From Zunongwangia atlantica 22II14-10F7 (GTDB lineage Bacteria; Bacteroidota; Bacteroidia; Flavobacteriales; Flavobacteriaceae), in NCBI RefSeq assembly GCF_002094855.1, contig NZ_ARYN01000006.1:186001-250000 (forward strand): a stretch of DNA of 64,000 nt, read 5' to 3'. Shown here in pieces: positions 26,335-35,262 of the stretch; position 1 is the first letter of the stretch; each line of letters opens with the position of its first letter. The translations under genes were made by a program, and so were the position numbers. The notes beneath the pieces are model-generated. The model was not told the origin of the DNA. It searched no databases and was given only the letters and a program-made list of their open reading frames with translations.

Positions 26335-27351
26335 TTAATCTTCAAAATATACAGCAGAAACTCCGCTTAACATATTGTTGATGGCAGGAGTTGCGTCTCC
26401 AGAATCTTCATCTGAAAAAGCAAGAACTCTTCCGCTTCCGTTAGCCAATTCAGCTACGTAGATCATTCCAGAATCTTCATCATAAGAAACATTTACAGGG
26501 TTACCAAGCATAGTACTTGCTCCGGCAATTCTTACCTGCTCTCCAACAGCTAAAGTTGCTCCGTCTTCAGTATTGTTGAATTTGTTATCAAAATCCATAA
26601 TTACGTGTAATGCACCATCAGAATCAGAATCTGCACTACCAATATCAGACATGATCATTGTTCCATCATCATAATCTAATCCGTGGGTTCTTACAATTCC
26701 TTCTAATGCGATCATTTTAGTAGCATCCACCATTCCGTCTGCAGAATTCGAAAGGAAATTATCGAAACTTGCCAGCATGTTTGTATTATCTACAACTGCA
26801 TAAAGAGTGTTGTCTACAAATTCGATTCCCCATACATTAAAATCTACCATCACGGTATTTCTTAGTGTCATCCCATCTGCAGTTCTTGTGTAGATAAAGA
26901 AACGTCCGTTTGGAGTATCATCATCGTCACCATTGGTATCGGCATTATCTGCGATTACAACCATGTCGCCTGATACAGCAATATCACGAGGACTTGATAC
27001 GTCACCAGAACTAGAGAAGTCTGCCGTTGCTCCTTCAGCAGTATCGTCCCACATGCTTACCTCGCTGTAATACTGAATTGCTAAAGGGTCTCTGGAGGCA
27101 ACAATTAGTGCATCTTCATCGTCGTCGTAAATAATACCTTCAGCGTCATTAGCATCAGAACTGATAGAGTAAGATTCGTTGGTTTCAAGATTATAACCAG
27201 CAATGTTACCAGAATGAGTTGTAGCAAATAACATAGGAGAATCTACTTCCATTCCGTCGTCAGTTTCGATCATTCCATCGTCGTCATCACTACAAGAGGC
27301 TAAAGAAATTGTGGTTAAGCCTGCTAAAAAAAGGTGTTTAAAATTTTTCAT
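26335..27351 (-). CDS. Lipoprotein with predicted beta-propeller fold, function unknown
   Basis: 338 residues from the ATG at 27351; an upstream start would add 11 residues ahead of a good lipoprotein signal (MKNFKHLFLAGLTTISLASC). An acidic Asp-rich stretch follows the lipid-modified Cys. Repeated units such as GNIAGYNLETNES, SPRDIAVSGDMVVIADN, GIEFVDNTLYAVVDN and PVNVSYDEDSGMIYVAEL look like blades of an NHL or YncE-type propeller. The Asp-rich composition suggests Ca2+ binding. I do not recognise a named family. It is expected on the outer membrane. Confidence 0.65.
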   Translation of the reverse strand: MKNFKHLFLAGLTTISLASCSDDDDGMIETDDGMEVDSPMLFATTHSGNIAGYNLETNESYSISSDANDAEGIIYDDDEDALIVASRDPLAIQYYSEVSMWDDTAEGATADFSSSGDVSSPRDIAVSGDMVVIADNADTNGDDDDTPNGRFFIYTRTADGMTLRNTVMVDFNVWGIEFVDNTLYAVVDNTNMLASFDNFLSNSADGMVDATKMIALEGIVRTHGLDYDDGTMIMSDIGSADSDSDGALHVIMDFDNKFNNTEDGATLAVGEQVRIAGASTMLGNPVNVSYDEDSGMIYVAELANGSGRVLAFSDEDSGDATPAINNMLSGVSAVYFED

Positions 27352-27580
27352 AGAATTTTGTTTAGTTGAACCGCCAAAATACAAATAGGCTTAAGTTGAG
27401 ATTAAAAAAAAATCTTGTTTAACCTGAGATTATGAAGCTTTAAAACTTTTTAACGCCTTCTGAAGAAATTGAGATTTTTGAAGGAATTTGCATTAACTTT
27501 ATTACAACATATTATTACTCTTTGGTCTAAATCACGCAACCTTTTGGTGTTTATAGTATCTAGCTAATAAATCCTAAGAA

Positions 27581-28033
27581 ATGAAAAGATTGGTTACGCT
27601 TATGTTTTGTGTTTTCTCGTTCATTTTAATCTCTTGCGATAAAGATGAGCTGGTAGCTGAAGAATTTACTGTAGAGCATTTTTCGGCTTCAGATTTTCCT
27701 CAGGAATGGGTAATAGTTGGAAGTAGAGCTGCAATGATCCCTAATGCCGAAATTATAAGCATAGAAGATGGTACAGAGTCTTATACATTTAATGAAGATC
27801 ATACCTTTCAAAAAACAACTAAAATTGAAGATGAATTAGTCACAGCAGAAGGTACTTTTTCTATAGACGAGCGTGATTTTATAATTCTGGAATATTTTGA
27901 GGAGCCAGATTTAATCGCAAGCTGTAGTAGGCATTCTAAGACAGAATTCCTACATTTTTCTGAAAATCAATTGGTAAATAGTAGTTGGGTGATTTGTGAT
28001 GGTCCTTACCTATATTATGAAAAAGTAGAATAA
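27581..28033 (+). CDS. Small lipoprotein, lipocalin-like
   Basis: 150 residues with a lipobox (FILISCD; Cys at 19). Alternating strands, including SYTFNEDHTFQKTTKIEDELVT and GTFSIDERDFIILEY, suggest a small beta-barrel of the Bacteroidota lipocalin-like type. Two Cys (SCSRHS and VICDG) could form a disulfide. Function unknown. It ends at a strong terminator shared with the convergent ahcY. Confidence 0.6.
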   Translation: MKRLVTLMFCVFSFILISCDKDELVAEEFTVEHFSASDFPQEWVIVGSRAAMIPNAEIISIEDGTESYTFNEDHTFQKTTKIEDELVTAEGTFSIDERDFIILEYFEEPDLIASCSRHSKTEFLHFSENQLVNSSWVICDGPYLYYEKVE

Positions 28034-28050
28034 AAATTATTCTGAAAAAG

Positions 28051-28084
28051 AAAAATCCCGTTCATTTCTGAACGGGATTTTTTT
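28051..28084. terminator. Bidirectional intrinsic terminator
   Basis: A 12-bp stem (AAATCCCGTTCA and its complement) around a 4-base loop with an A-run before and T7 after. It lies between the lipoprotein gene and ahcY. Confidence 0.85.
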
Positions 28085-28089
28085 ATAAT

Positions 28090-28116
28090 TCTAGTCTCTA
28101 GTCTCTAGTCTCTAGT
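28090..28116. repeat. Heptanucleotide tandem repeat at the ahcY stop codon
   Basis: Four tandem units of TCTAGTC (the last with one change) end on the first base of the ahcY stop codon. Slipped-strand length change would not alter the protein. Confidence 0.85.
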
Positions 28117-29432
28117 TAGTATCTGTAATATTCAGGTTTAAATGGACCTTCAACTTCAACACCAATATATTTAGCCTGATCTTCATTAAGTTTCGTTAAT
28201 TCTACACCAATTTTTTCTAAGTGTAGTGCCGCAACTTTTTCATCTAAATGCTTAGGCAGCATATAAACTTTGTTTTCGTACTTATCGGTATTACTCCAAA
28301 GTTCGATTTGTGCTAAAGTTTGGTTGGTAAATGAGTTACTCATTACAAAACTTGGGTGACCTGTTGCACAACCAAGGTTTACCAAACGACCTTCAGCAAG
28401 AAGAATAATATCGTTACCATCTACAGTATATTTATCTACCTGTGGTTTAATTTCATCTTTAGTTTCACCGTAATTATTGTTTAACCAGGCAACATCAATT
28501 TCATTATCAAAGTGCCCAATATTACATACGATGGTTTTATCTTTCATGGCTTTAAAGTGCTCACCACGAACGATATCTTTGTTTCCGGTAGTAGTGATCA
28601 CGATATCTGCTTTTCCAACTACGGTTTCAAGACGTTTTACTTCAAAACCATCCATTGCAGCTTGTAGTGCACAAATAGGATCAATTTCAGTAACAGTAAT
28701 AATCGCACCAGTTCCTTTAAAAGAAGCAGCGGTACCTTTACCAACGTCTCCATAACCACAAACAACTACACGTTTACCAGCAAGCATAACATCTGTTGCA
28801 CGACGAATCGCATCTACAGCACTCTCGCGACATCCGAATTTATTATCGAATTTAGATTTTGTAACCGAGTCGTTTACGTTTATCGCCGGCATAGGAAGTG
28901 TTCCGTTTTTCATGCGCTCGTAAAGACGGTGAACTCCTGTAGTAGTTTCTTCAGAAAGTCCTTTAATGTCCTTAGCAAGTTCTGGATACTTGTCTAAAAC
29001 CATATTGGTAAGATCTCCACCATCATCTAAGATCATGTTAAGGGGTTTGCGATCTTCACCAAAGAAAAGTGTTTGCTCGATACACCAGTCAAATTCCTCT
29101 TCATTCATTCCTTTCCATGCGTACACAGGGATTCCAGCTTCAGCGATTGCAGCAGCAGCCTGATCTTGTGTAGAGAAAATATTACAAGAACTCCAGGTAA
29201 CTTCAGCACCAAGAGCAACTAATGTTTCAATAAGAACAGCAGTTTGAATCGTCATATGTAAACAACCAGCGATGCGAGCACCTTTTAATGGCTGTTCTTC
29301 TTTATATTCTTCACGAAGCGCCATTAGTCCCGGCATTTCAGCTTCTGCCAGTTCAATCTCCTTACGTCCCCATGCAGCCAGGGAAATATCTTTTACTTTA
29401 TACGCCGTATAAGGCACTGTATTCGTAGACAT
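28116..29432 (-). CDS. ahcY: Adenosylhomocysteinase
   Basis: 438 residues. It splits S-adenosylhomocysteine into adenosine and homocysteine, clearing the product of SAM-dependent methylation. Seen: the substrate region with [13 protein letters not shown] and [15 protein letters not shown], the NAD-binding [15 protein letters not shown], and the C-terminal family end [10 protein letters not shown]. The cofactor NAD stays bound through the cycle. Monocistronic, with a promoter-like TACTTTTG upstream. Confidence 0.98.
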   Translation of the reverse strand: MSTNTVPYTAYKVKDISLAAWGRKEIELAEAEMPGLMALREEYKEEQPLKGARIAGCLHMTIQTAVLIETLVALGAEVTWSSCNIFSTQDQAAAAIAEAGIPVYAWKGMNEEEFDWCIEQTLFFGEDRKPLNMILDDGGDLTNMVLDKYPELAKDIKGLSEETTTGVHRLYERMKNGTLPMPAINVNDSVTKSKFDNKFGCRESAVDAIRRATDVMLAGKRVVVCGYGDVGKGTAASFKGTGAIITVTEIDPICALQAAMDGFEVKRLETVVGKADIVITTTGNKDIVRGEHFKAMKDKTIVCNIGHFDNEIDVAWLNNNYGETKDEIKPQVDKYTVDGNDIILLAEGRLVNLGCATGHPSFVMSNSFTNQTLAQIELWSNTDKYENKVYMLPKHLDEKVAALHLEKIGVELTKLNEDQAKYIGVEVEGPFKPEYYRY

Positions 29433-29464
29433 ATTATTATATTTGATTATCTGTAATTAAAGCG

Positions 29465-29472
29465 CAAAAGTA
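29465..29472 (-). promoter_or_regulatory. Putative -7 element of the ahcY promoter
   Basis: TACTTTTG on the minus strand matches TAnnTTTG. It lies 33 bp before the ATG; no convincing -33 element was found. Confidence 0.4.
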
Positions 29473-29493
29473 ATTAATATTTAATAAACTGGC

Positions 29494-30126
29494 ATGCCTC
29501 TTTTCAAAACAATAACACCACGGGAAGGAACTAAAGTCTTCATTTGGAAGGTTGAAGAGTCTTTTGAGTGGCTTTGTGAGGGAATTTCGCTTACAGAACA
29601 TTGCCGCGCAAGAGTCTCTGGGATGAAATCTGAAATTCATCGAAGAGGTTTTATGAGCATTCGGCATTTAATGGCAGAGGCCGGTTATGTAGATCAGGAT
29701 CTTTGGTATGATGATTTGGGCAAACCACATCTGCGTGACGAGAAATACATCTCGATCACTCACTCTTTTAATTTTACGGCCATTATTGTAAGTGATCGCC
29801 CGGTAGGAATTGATATTGAAAAACAACGCGATAAAATCATCAAAATCGCCAATAAATTTACGCCACTTAAAGAATATCACACGCTGGCAAACGAAGAAGC
29901 AATTATCAGGAAATTAACCATTGTTTGGGGAAGTAAAGAATCAATTTATAAAGTGCACGCCCAGCCGGGATTGGGCTTTTTAGAGCATATTTATATTAAA
30001 GATTTTGATTTTGAAGATGCCATTACTAGCGGAACTGTTACTTTTGAAGGCGAAAAAACCGAGTATGAACTGGAGTTCCTGGAATTTGAAGGATTTACCT
30101 GTGTTTATACGTTTCTGTTAAATTAA
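29494..30126 (+). CDS. 4'-phosphopantetheinyl transferase superfamily protein (Sfp type)
   Basis: 210 residues. Transfers 4'-phosphopantetheine from CoA to carrier proteins. The Mg2+/CoA motifs are GIDIEKQRD and VWGSKESIYK (family form WxxKEAxxK). Its two-repeat length is Sfp-like rather than AcpS-like, so it may modify fatty-acid or secondary-metabolite carriers. It is followed 5 bp later by the GGGP synthase gene, an adjacency I recall in other flavobacteria. Divergent from ahcY. Confidence 0.88.
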   Translation: MPLFKTITPREGTKVFIWKVEESFEWLCEGISLTEHCRARVSGMKSEIHRRGFMSIRHLMAEAGYVDQDLWYDDLGKPHLRDEKYISITHSFNFTAIIVSDRPVGIDIEKQRDKIIKIANKFTPLKEYHTLANEEAIIRKLTIVWGSKESIYKVHAQPGLGFLEHIYIKDFDFEDAITSGTVTFEGEKTEYELEFLEFEGFTCVYTFLLN

Positions 30127-30131
30127 AATTG

Positions 30132-30839
30132 ATGCCTACACTTTTAGATGCCATCATCCAAGCATCGAAATCCAATAAAAAACTACTTGCAGTTTTAATT
30201 GATCCTGAAAAGTTTTCTGCGGAAAAGTATGTCGATTTTATCGAAAATCTTCCTAAAGCGGTTACTCATATTTTTATTGGTGGTAGCACTGTTACTGCGG
30301 AAGAATCTGAAGTTTGCGTAGACTTTGTAAAGGCAAAAACTAATTTGCCGGTGATTTTATTTCCCGGCGATAAAGAGCAGATTACTGAAAAAGCAGACGG
30401 TATTTTGTTACTGAGTTTACTATCTGGCAGAAATCCTGAATATCTTATCGAGCAGCACATAAAAGCAGTGCCAAAATTGTTGAATGCTGACCTGGAAATT
30501 ATTCCTACGGGATATTTATTGTTAGATGGCGGCAATCAAAGTGCCGTGGCCAGAGTGAGTAAAACACAGCCTATAGATCAAAGTGAAATTCAGCTGATCA
30601 AAAACACAGCATTGGCCGGACAAATGATGGGAAAGCAATTGATCTATCTTGAAGCAGGAAGCGGAGCAATGATACCGGTTTCTGAACAGATAATCGCTGA
30701 GGTAAAAAAGGATTTAAATATTCCGCTTATTGTTGGCGGCGGTATTCGAAATACAAATCAATTAGAAAAAGCCTATAAAGCCGGAGCCGATTTAATAGTG
30801 ATTGGAACGGCTTTTGAAAATGGGGAATTTGAGACTTAG
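30132..30839 (+). CDS. Geranylgeranylglyceryl phosphate synthase family protein
   Basis: 235 residues from the ATG at 30132 (a TTG lies one codon upstream). A TIM barrel with LAVLIDPEKFS, HIFIGGSTVT, PVILFPG, IIPTGYLLLDGG, YLEAGSG and VGGGIR marks the GGGPS/PcrB family. Such enzymes join a polyprenyl group to glycerol-1-phosphate, the archaeal lipid step. Bacteroidota have true members of this family whose product role is poorly understood. The TAG stop is followed at once by an inverted repeat shared with the convergent oxidoreductase gene. Confidence 0.9.
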   Translation: MPTLLDAIIQASKSNKKLLAVLIDPEKFSAEKYVDFIENLPKAVTHIFIGGSTVTAEESEVCVDFVKAKTNLPVILFPGDKEQITEKADGILLLSLLSGRNPEYLIEQHIKAVPKLLNADLEIIPTGYLLLDGGNQSAVARVSKTQPIDQSEIQLIKNTALAGQMMGKQLIYLEAGSGAMIPVSEQIIAEVKKDLNIPLIVGGGIRNTNQLEKAYKAGADLIVIGTAFENGEFET

Positions 30840-31002
30840 TATTAAGTAGTGAGTAAAGAGTAGTGAGAAATTAAATGATATATTGTTGATAAGTCTTCAG
30901 CTAACGGCTTTCAGTAATAAGCTTTCAGCTTTTTCATCAACACATCAATAAATTAACTCATTAGTAAATTGTCTAAAATCTAATATCTCACTACTTAATA
31001 CT
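30838..31002. repeat. Inverted repeat pair between convergent genes
   Basis: AGTATTAAGTAGTGAG (30838-30853) and its exact complement (30987-31002) bracket 133 bases of low-complexity sequence. The inner part holds short direct repeats of the type CTTTCAG (30898-30930). It lies between the GGGP synthase gene and the oxidoreductase gene, with each copy beginning at or just after a stop codon. Confidence 0.75.
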
Positions 31003-31011
31003 CAATACTAA

Positions 31012-31899
31012 CTAAGCGTAAACTTCGCCTAAAAACTCTTTTAAAGTCTGGGTTTTTCTGCCAAGTGCTTTTTCGATATCTGTTTTCTCAAAATTAAATT
31101 CACCATTAGCAACTCCCTGGCTAAACATGCTTAACATTCCTACGATAGGATCTGGTAGGCCGGCAGCTTTCATTTGAGACTCAAATTCATCTACTTTTGG
31201 AGAAACATAAGCGATCTTTTCACCTAAAACTTCGGTTAGTATTTCACTGATCTCTTCAAAAGAAACCTGTTCACTTCCGTTAAATTCGTAGATCTTATTG
31301 GTGTAATCTTCAGGAGAAACAAGAATATTTGCTTCAGCTTCAGCAAAATCTTTTCTTGGAACAAATGCTACTTTTCCATTTTCGGTTGGTAAGTAAACAG
31401 ATTTTGTTTTCAATAATTGCTCTTTATCACGAATAAACATTGGTACTACTTCGCTGTAAAGATTATGTCTTAAAATTGTATAATCTAAGCCAGAATTTAA
31501 AATAGCTTCTTCAGTTTGTGCATGTCCGCTTATTACTGGATTTAAAGGAGCGTCTTTACTTTCAGTTTTTCTAACTGAACTGGTATAGAAAATGTGTTTT
31601 ACGTTTGCAGCTTTAGCAGCTTCAATCACATTTTTGTGTTGCTGTAAACGAGCACCAAGATCGTTACCAGAAATTAAAAATACCTGCTCAATTCCTTCAA
31701 AAGCGGCAGTTAGTTTTTCTAAGTTTTCGTAATCAGAAACACGAATATCCAAACCTTGAGATTGGTATTCTTTTACGATGTCTTTTTCAGTATCTCTTAC
31801 TAAAACAGCAATGTTACTTACTTCAGTTTTACTTTTAAGTGCGTTTACAAGAAGTTGTCCTAAACTTCCGGTTGCACCGGTGATTAATGTCTTTTTCAT
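31012..31899 (-). CDS. NmrA-like NAD(P)H:quinone oxidoreductase (SDR superfamily)
   Basis: 295 residues with the nucleotide-binding TLITGATGSLGQLLV at the N-terminus. The lack of the classic YxxxK active site and the strings HIFYTSSVRK and YTILRHNLYSE place it with QorB/YtfG-type quinone reductases. It likely reduces quinones or other electrophiles with NADPH. It is divergent from an HxlR regulator with a palindrome between them, so induction by quinone or thiol stress is a reasonable guess. Confidence 0.82.
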   Translation of the reverse strand: MKKTLITGATGSLGQLLVNALKSKTEVSNIAVLVRDTEKDIVKEYQSQGLDIRVSDYENLEKLTAAFEGIEQVFLISGNDLGARLQQHKNVIEAAKAANVKHIFYTSSVRKTESKDAPLNPVISGHAQTEEAILNSGLDYTILRHNLYSEVVPMFIRDKEQLLKTKSVYLPTENGKVAFVPRKDFAEAEANILVSPEDYTNKIYEFNGSEQVSFEEISEILTEVLGEKIAYVSPKVDEFESQMKAAGLPDPIVGMLSMFSQGVANGEFNFEKTDIEKALGRKTQTLKEFLGEVYA

Positions 31900-31932
31900 T
31901 TCAATTTTATTTAATTACTAATAGAAATTTAG

Positions 31933-31956
31933 TTACTTTTGGTAAGTAAAGGTAAT
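31933..31956. promoter_or_regulatory. Putative HxlR operator in the divergent promoter region
   Basis: TTAC-TTTTG-GTAA (31933-31945) is a palindrome, followed by two overlapping half-sites in GTAAGTAAAGGTAA. HxlR/HypR-type regulators bind such TAC/GTA-rich sites between themselves and a target gene. Confidence 0.45.
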
Positions 31957-32040
31957 ATTTGTTCTACTTTTAAACAAGAAGTTTCGGATAAGGAAATAAG
32001 TTACCTTGAAGTTATTAATGTTGAAAATCAGTGGTTTAAA

Positions 32041-32409
32041 ATGAAAAAAAATGAAATAAATTTTGCAGAGGCTGAAAGTTGCCCGGTTAGAAATATCTTA
32101 GATCGTTTTGGAGATAAATGGTCTACACTGGTTATTTTGATTTTAGGGAATTACGATAAGCTTAGATTTAACGAATTACAGAAAATGATTGGTACGGTGT
32201 CTCAAAAAATGCTGGCGGTAACTCTAAAAAAGTTAGAAGCAGATGGTTTAGTAACCAGAAAAGTGTATCCGCAGGTGCCACCAAAAGTAGAATATTCGCT
32301 TACCGAACTTGGTTTAAGTTTGTTGCCAAAAATAGAAAGCCTGGTGCAATGGGCTAATGAGAATATGGTTGAAATTACCGAAAATCGATCTTTAAGCGAG
32401 GTAAAATAA
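32041..32409 (+). CDS. HxlR-family transcriptional regulator
   Basis: 122 residues from the ATG at 32041; a longer frame upstream starts with sequence unlike the family. The winged helix contains CPVRNILDRFGDKWSTLVIL at the N-terminus, with the Cys that acts as redox sensor in some relatives (HypR, QorR), then LRFNELQKMIGTVSQKMLAVTLKKLEADGLV. It probably represses the divergent quinone oxidoreductase and senses oxidants through that Cys; both points are inference from family and position. Confidence 0.88.
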   Translation: MKKNEINFAEAESCPVRNILDRFGDKWSTLVILILGNYDKLRFNELQKMIGTVSQKMLAVTLKKLEADGLVTRKVYPQVPPKVEYSLTELGLSLLPKIESLVQWANENMVEITENRSLSEVK

Positions 32410-32676
32410 GTACGTATTTTCTCTCGGGATTAAGGGATGTCGTAGATTTTATTATGCTTATTTTTGAAGAATTTAGAATGATATTCATGCAAGTTTTTTT
32501 AAAACATAATCAGTCGGTTTTTGATTTCAATTTTATTCCTATTTTTTATGGGGCCGGGAAATCTTCAATTTCAAGAACTATAAAAAAAGCTTTTAAAATT
32601 ATCGAATTTCAGCTTACTGTATTTAGCCCATTTTTCATTGAAAGTCTAAATTGTAATGCATTCAGATTATAAGATT

Positions 32677-33306
32677 ATGGAGCAGGTTTCTGATTTTTTT
32701 CTGGATTACTACGAGGGAGCAACTACGTTTAATATCATTCTTGAAGCCATCGTATTCATTTTTGGAATTTTAAGTGTCTATTACTCTAAAAAAGAGAATA
32801 TTCTTGTCTATCCAACAGGCTTAATTGCAACTGTTATTACCGTTTACTTGTTATTTAAGGCCGAATATTACGGAGATATGATGATGAATTTCTATTATTC
32901 GGTAATGAGTGTTTATGGCTGGATCAACTGGGCGAGGAAAAAGGATGGTGAACCTGTTGTCCCAATTACCAGAACAAATACAAAGGAGAAATTGGTTGGT
33001 TTTGGGATGTTTTTGCTTACCATGATCGTCACTTATGCGGTATATCGTGCTTTCGGTTACGAAATAAAAACAGCTAATTATATCGATATTTTCACTTCAG
33101 GAGTGTTTTTTACTGCAATGTGGTATATGGCGATTAAGAAATTAGAAAACTGGACACTCTGGATTTTTGCAGATTTAATCACAGTTCCTTTATACGCTTA
33201 TAGAGGATTAGGAATGCTTTCTTTGCAATATGTGATTTTTACAGTTTTAGCCATACAAGGTTATATTGTTTGGAAACGAAATTTAGGTAGTCATGTAAAT
33301 GCTTGA
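32677..33306 (+). CDS. pnuC: PnuC-family vitamin transporter
   Basis: 209 residues from the ATG at 32677 (another ATG seven codons upstream is possible). About seven membrane helices, with YSKKENILVYPTG after helix 1, YYSVMSVYGWINW in the middle and ENWTLWIFADLITVPLYAYRG near the end, match PnuC-type nicotinamide riboside carriers and their thiamine-specific PnuT relatives. Substrate is therefore nicotinamide riboside or thiamine. No riboswitch is evident upstream, which weakens the thiamine option. The 267 bp before it hold no clear gene. Confidence 0.82.
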   Translation: MEQVSDFFLDYYEGATTFNIILEAIVFIFGILSVYYSKKENILVYPTGLIATVITVYLLFKAEYYGDMMMNFYYSVMSVYGWINWARKKDGEPVVPITRTNTKEKLVGFGMFLLTMIVTYAVYRAFGYEIKTANYIDIFTSGVFFTAMWYMAIKKLENWTLWIFADLITVPLYAYRGLGMLSLQYVIFTVLAIQGYIVWKRNLGSHVNA

Positions 33307-33723
33307 TGCTAAAATTCCACTGGAAAAAAAGTTACTATTTATTTCTCTGGCTAAGAATTTGTGTTTCATGTTTTGCACATAAAATATTATGTTAATACTC
33401 AATAAGTAGAAGCTATTTTGATTAGGAGTTTTACGGAACTAAAGAACTGTTAAGAAGCTGTTTAATGAACTTTATATAATCTTCAAATTATTAAATATGC
33501 GTTAATGAAGCCTGTTATTCTCTATTTTTTAACGTATATTGACATGCCTTAAGCTTCTGTAATTGATGCAGTAAGACTAAGTTAAAGGGAGCGAAGTTCT
33601 TCGATTTTCAATGTTCCTTAAAATAATCTTTGAAGACGTATGCGAAATTAAAAAGTGGCTAAAAAGTTAGCCTAAAAAATATATTATCAACAATTAGTCA
33701 ACTAACTAAAAACTAACAAAACC
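33307..33723. other. Intergenic region without recognised gene
   Basis: AT-rich, no open frame with coding character, no terminator with a clear T-run. The final 40 bases carry repeated CTAAC units (CAACTAACTAAAAACTAACA) like those in front of the 36.3 kb gene. It presumably holds the promoter of the DUF4301 gene. Confidence 0.5.
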
Positions 33724-35262
33724 GTGAATTTTAACGAATCAGACATCCTGCAAATTCAGGATAAGGGATTAAGCACTGAAGAAGTAAATAGACAAATTGA
33801 AATTTTTAAACGGGGAAATATTAAAGTAGATATTCAGGAAGCAGCAACTATCGGGAATGGAATTTCGGCTATTTCAGATGAAGAACGCACTGAATATATC
33901 AGGTCTTTTGAGCATAAAAAGGAGGATCTGGATCTTTTAAAGTTTGTTCCTGCATCTGGCGCTGCAACTAGAATGTTTAAAGCACTTCATAATTTTGTAG
34001 ATGAGTTTGATCCTTCAAAGCAGGAATTACGAGAGTATTTAGACGAGAGTGGGGATTCCAGTCTGCGTACATTTTTTAATCATATCGAAAAACTTCCATT
34101 TTATACTGAAGCTATTGCAGCTGCGAAAGACGATAAAAGTGATTTTGATGAATTAAGCAGTGACGAGCAAAAGAAGCTTATTGCAGAAAATGTTCTATAT
34201 TCAAAAGGTCTTGGTTTAAGCGATTTGCCAAAAGGTTTGGTTCCTTTCCATAAATATGATGATGTAGTGGTAACAGCTTTTGAAGAACATCTTTATGAAG
34301 CTGCGAAATATGCTGAAAGTAAAGGAGTGGTAAAATCACACTTTACGGTTGCACAAAGTGATAAAGAAAAATTTGAAGCTGAATTCGATAAAGTTAAAGA
34401 TCGAGTTGAAGAAAAGACAGGTTCTAAATTCGAAATTACCTATTCTTACCAGGATCCAAAAACCGATACTATTGCGGTAGACGACGAGAACGCACCTTTT
34501 AGAACAGAGGAAGGTAGTATGTTCTTTCGTCCTGGAGGACATGGAGCCTTAATTGATAATTTAAACCAACAGGATGCCGATGTGATTTTTGTAAAAAACA
34601 TCGATAATGTGGTAACCTGGTCTAACCTTGGCGATGTTGTAGATTACAAGAAAATGTTGGCGGGTAAACTTTTAGAATTGAAAGCAAAAGCTTTTGGTTT
34701 GATCGAGAAACTTCAGTCTAGCCCATCTGATGAGGATGTAAAGGAAGCCTCAACATTTCTGGCAGAAGAACTTTTCGTGAAGTCTTTAACAGGATCTGAA
34801 ACTGCTTCAGAATTGTTAGAAAAATTAGATCGTCCGCTTAGAATTTGCGGAATGGTTAAAAATGAAGGTGAACCTGGTGGAGGTCCATTTTTAGTAAAAG
34901 ATGAAGAAGGAGAGGTTTCTTTACAAATTATTGAAGGAGCTCAAATTGATGATGATAACCCAGAACAGGTGAAAATCGTGAAAGAATCTACGCATTTTAA
35001 TCCTGTAGATTTAGTTTGTAGCCTAAGAAAACCAGATGGAACTACTTACGATCTTGAAAAATATGTAGATCCTAATACAAGCTTTATTGCTAATAAGACA
35101 AAAGACGGTAAACCGCTAAAAGCCTTAGAACGTCCTGGTTTATGGAATGGAGCTATGGCAAAGTGGAATACTGTTTTTGTAGAAGTTCCGGTTACAACTT
35201 TTAATCCGGTAAAAACCGTGGCAGATCTTTTAAAAGAGAGTCACCAGCCTTTAAATGATTAA
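33724..35262 (+). CDS. DUF4301 family protein
   Basis: 512 residues starting on GTG, with no in-frame ATG upstream. It contains VPASGAATRMFKALHNF near residue 78, a nucleotidyltransferase-like glycine/arginine loop, and FFRPGGHGALIDNLN near 260, which together resemble sugar-nucleotide-type transferases. The family is widespread in Bacteroidota and has no proven reaction that I know. It overlaps the ArfB-like gene by 8 bases, implying translational coupling. Confidence 0.8.
   Translation: MNFNESDILQIQDKGLSTEEVNRQIEIFKRGNIKVDIQEAATIGNGISAISDEERTEYIRSFEHKKEDLDLLKFVPASGAATRMFKALHNFVDEFDPSKQELREYLDESGDSSLRTFFNHIEKLPFYTEAIAAAKDDKSDFDELSSDEQKKLIAENVLYSKGLGLSDLPKGLVPFHKYDDVVVTAFEEHLYEAAKYAESKGVVKSHFTVAQSDKEKFEAEFDKVKDRVEEKTGSKFEITYSYQDPKTDTIAVDDENAPFRTEEGSMFFRPGGHGALIDNLNQQDADVIFVKNIDNVVTWSNLGDVVDYKKMLAGKLLELKAKAFGLIEKLQSSPSDEDVKEASTFLAEELFVKSLTGSETASELLEKLDRPLRICGMVKNEGEPGGGPFLVKDEEGEVSLQIIEGAQIDDDNPEQVKIVKESTHFNPVDLVCSLRKPDGTTYDLEKYVDPNTSFIANKTKDGKPLKALERPGLWNGAMAKWNTVFVEVPVTTFNPVKTVADLLKESHQPLND

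Noticed and set aside
28090-28116. Tandem heptamers as a CRISPR array
   Set aside because: No spacers, units too short, and no cas gene in the window.
32454-32672. 72-codon open frame between the HxlR gene and pnuC
   Set aside because: Phe/Ile-rich AT-driven sequence with no domain, and it overlaps the pnuC start.
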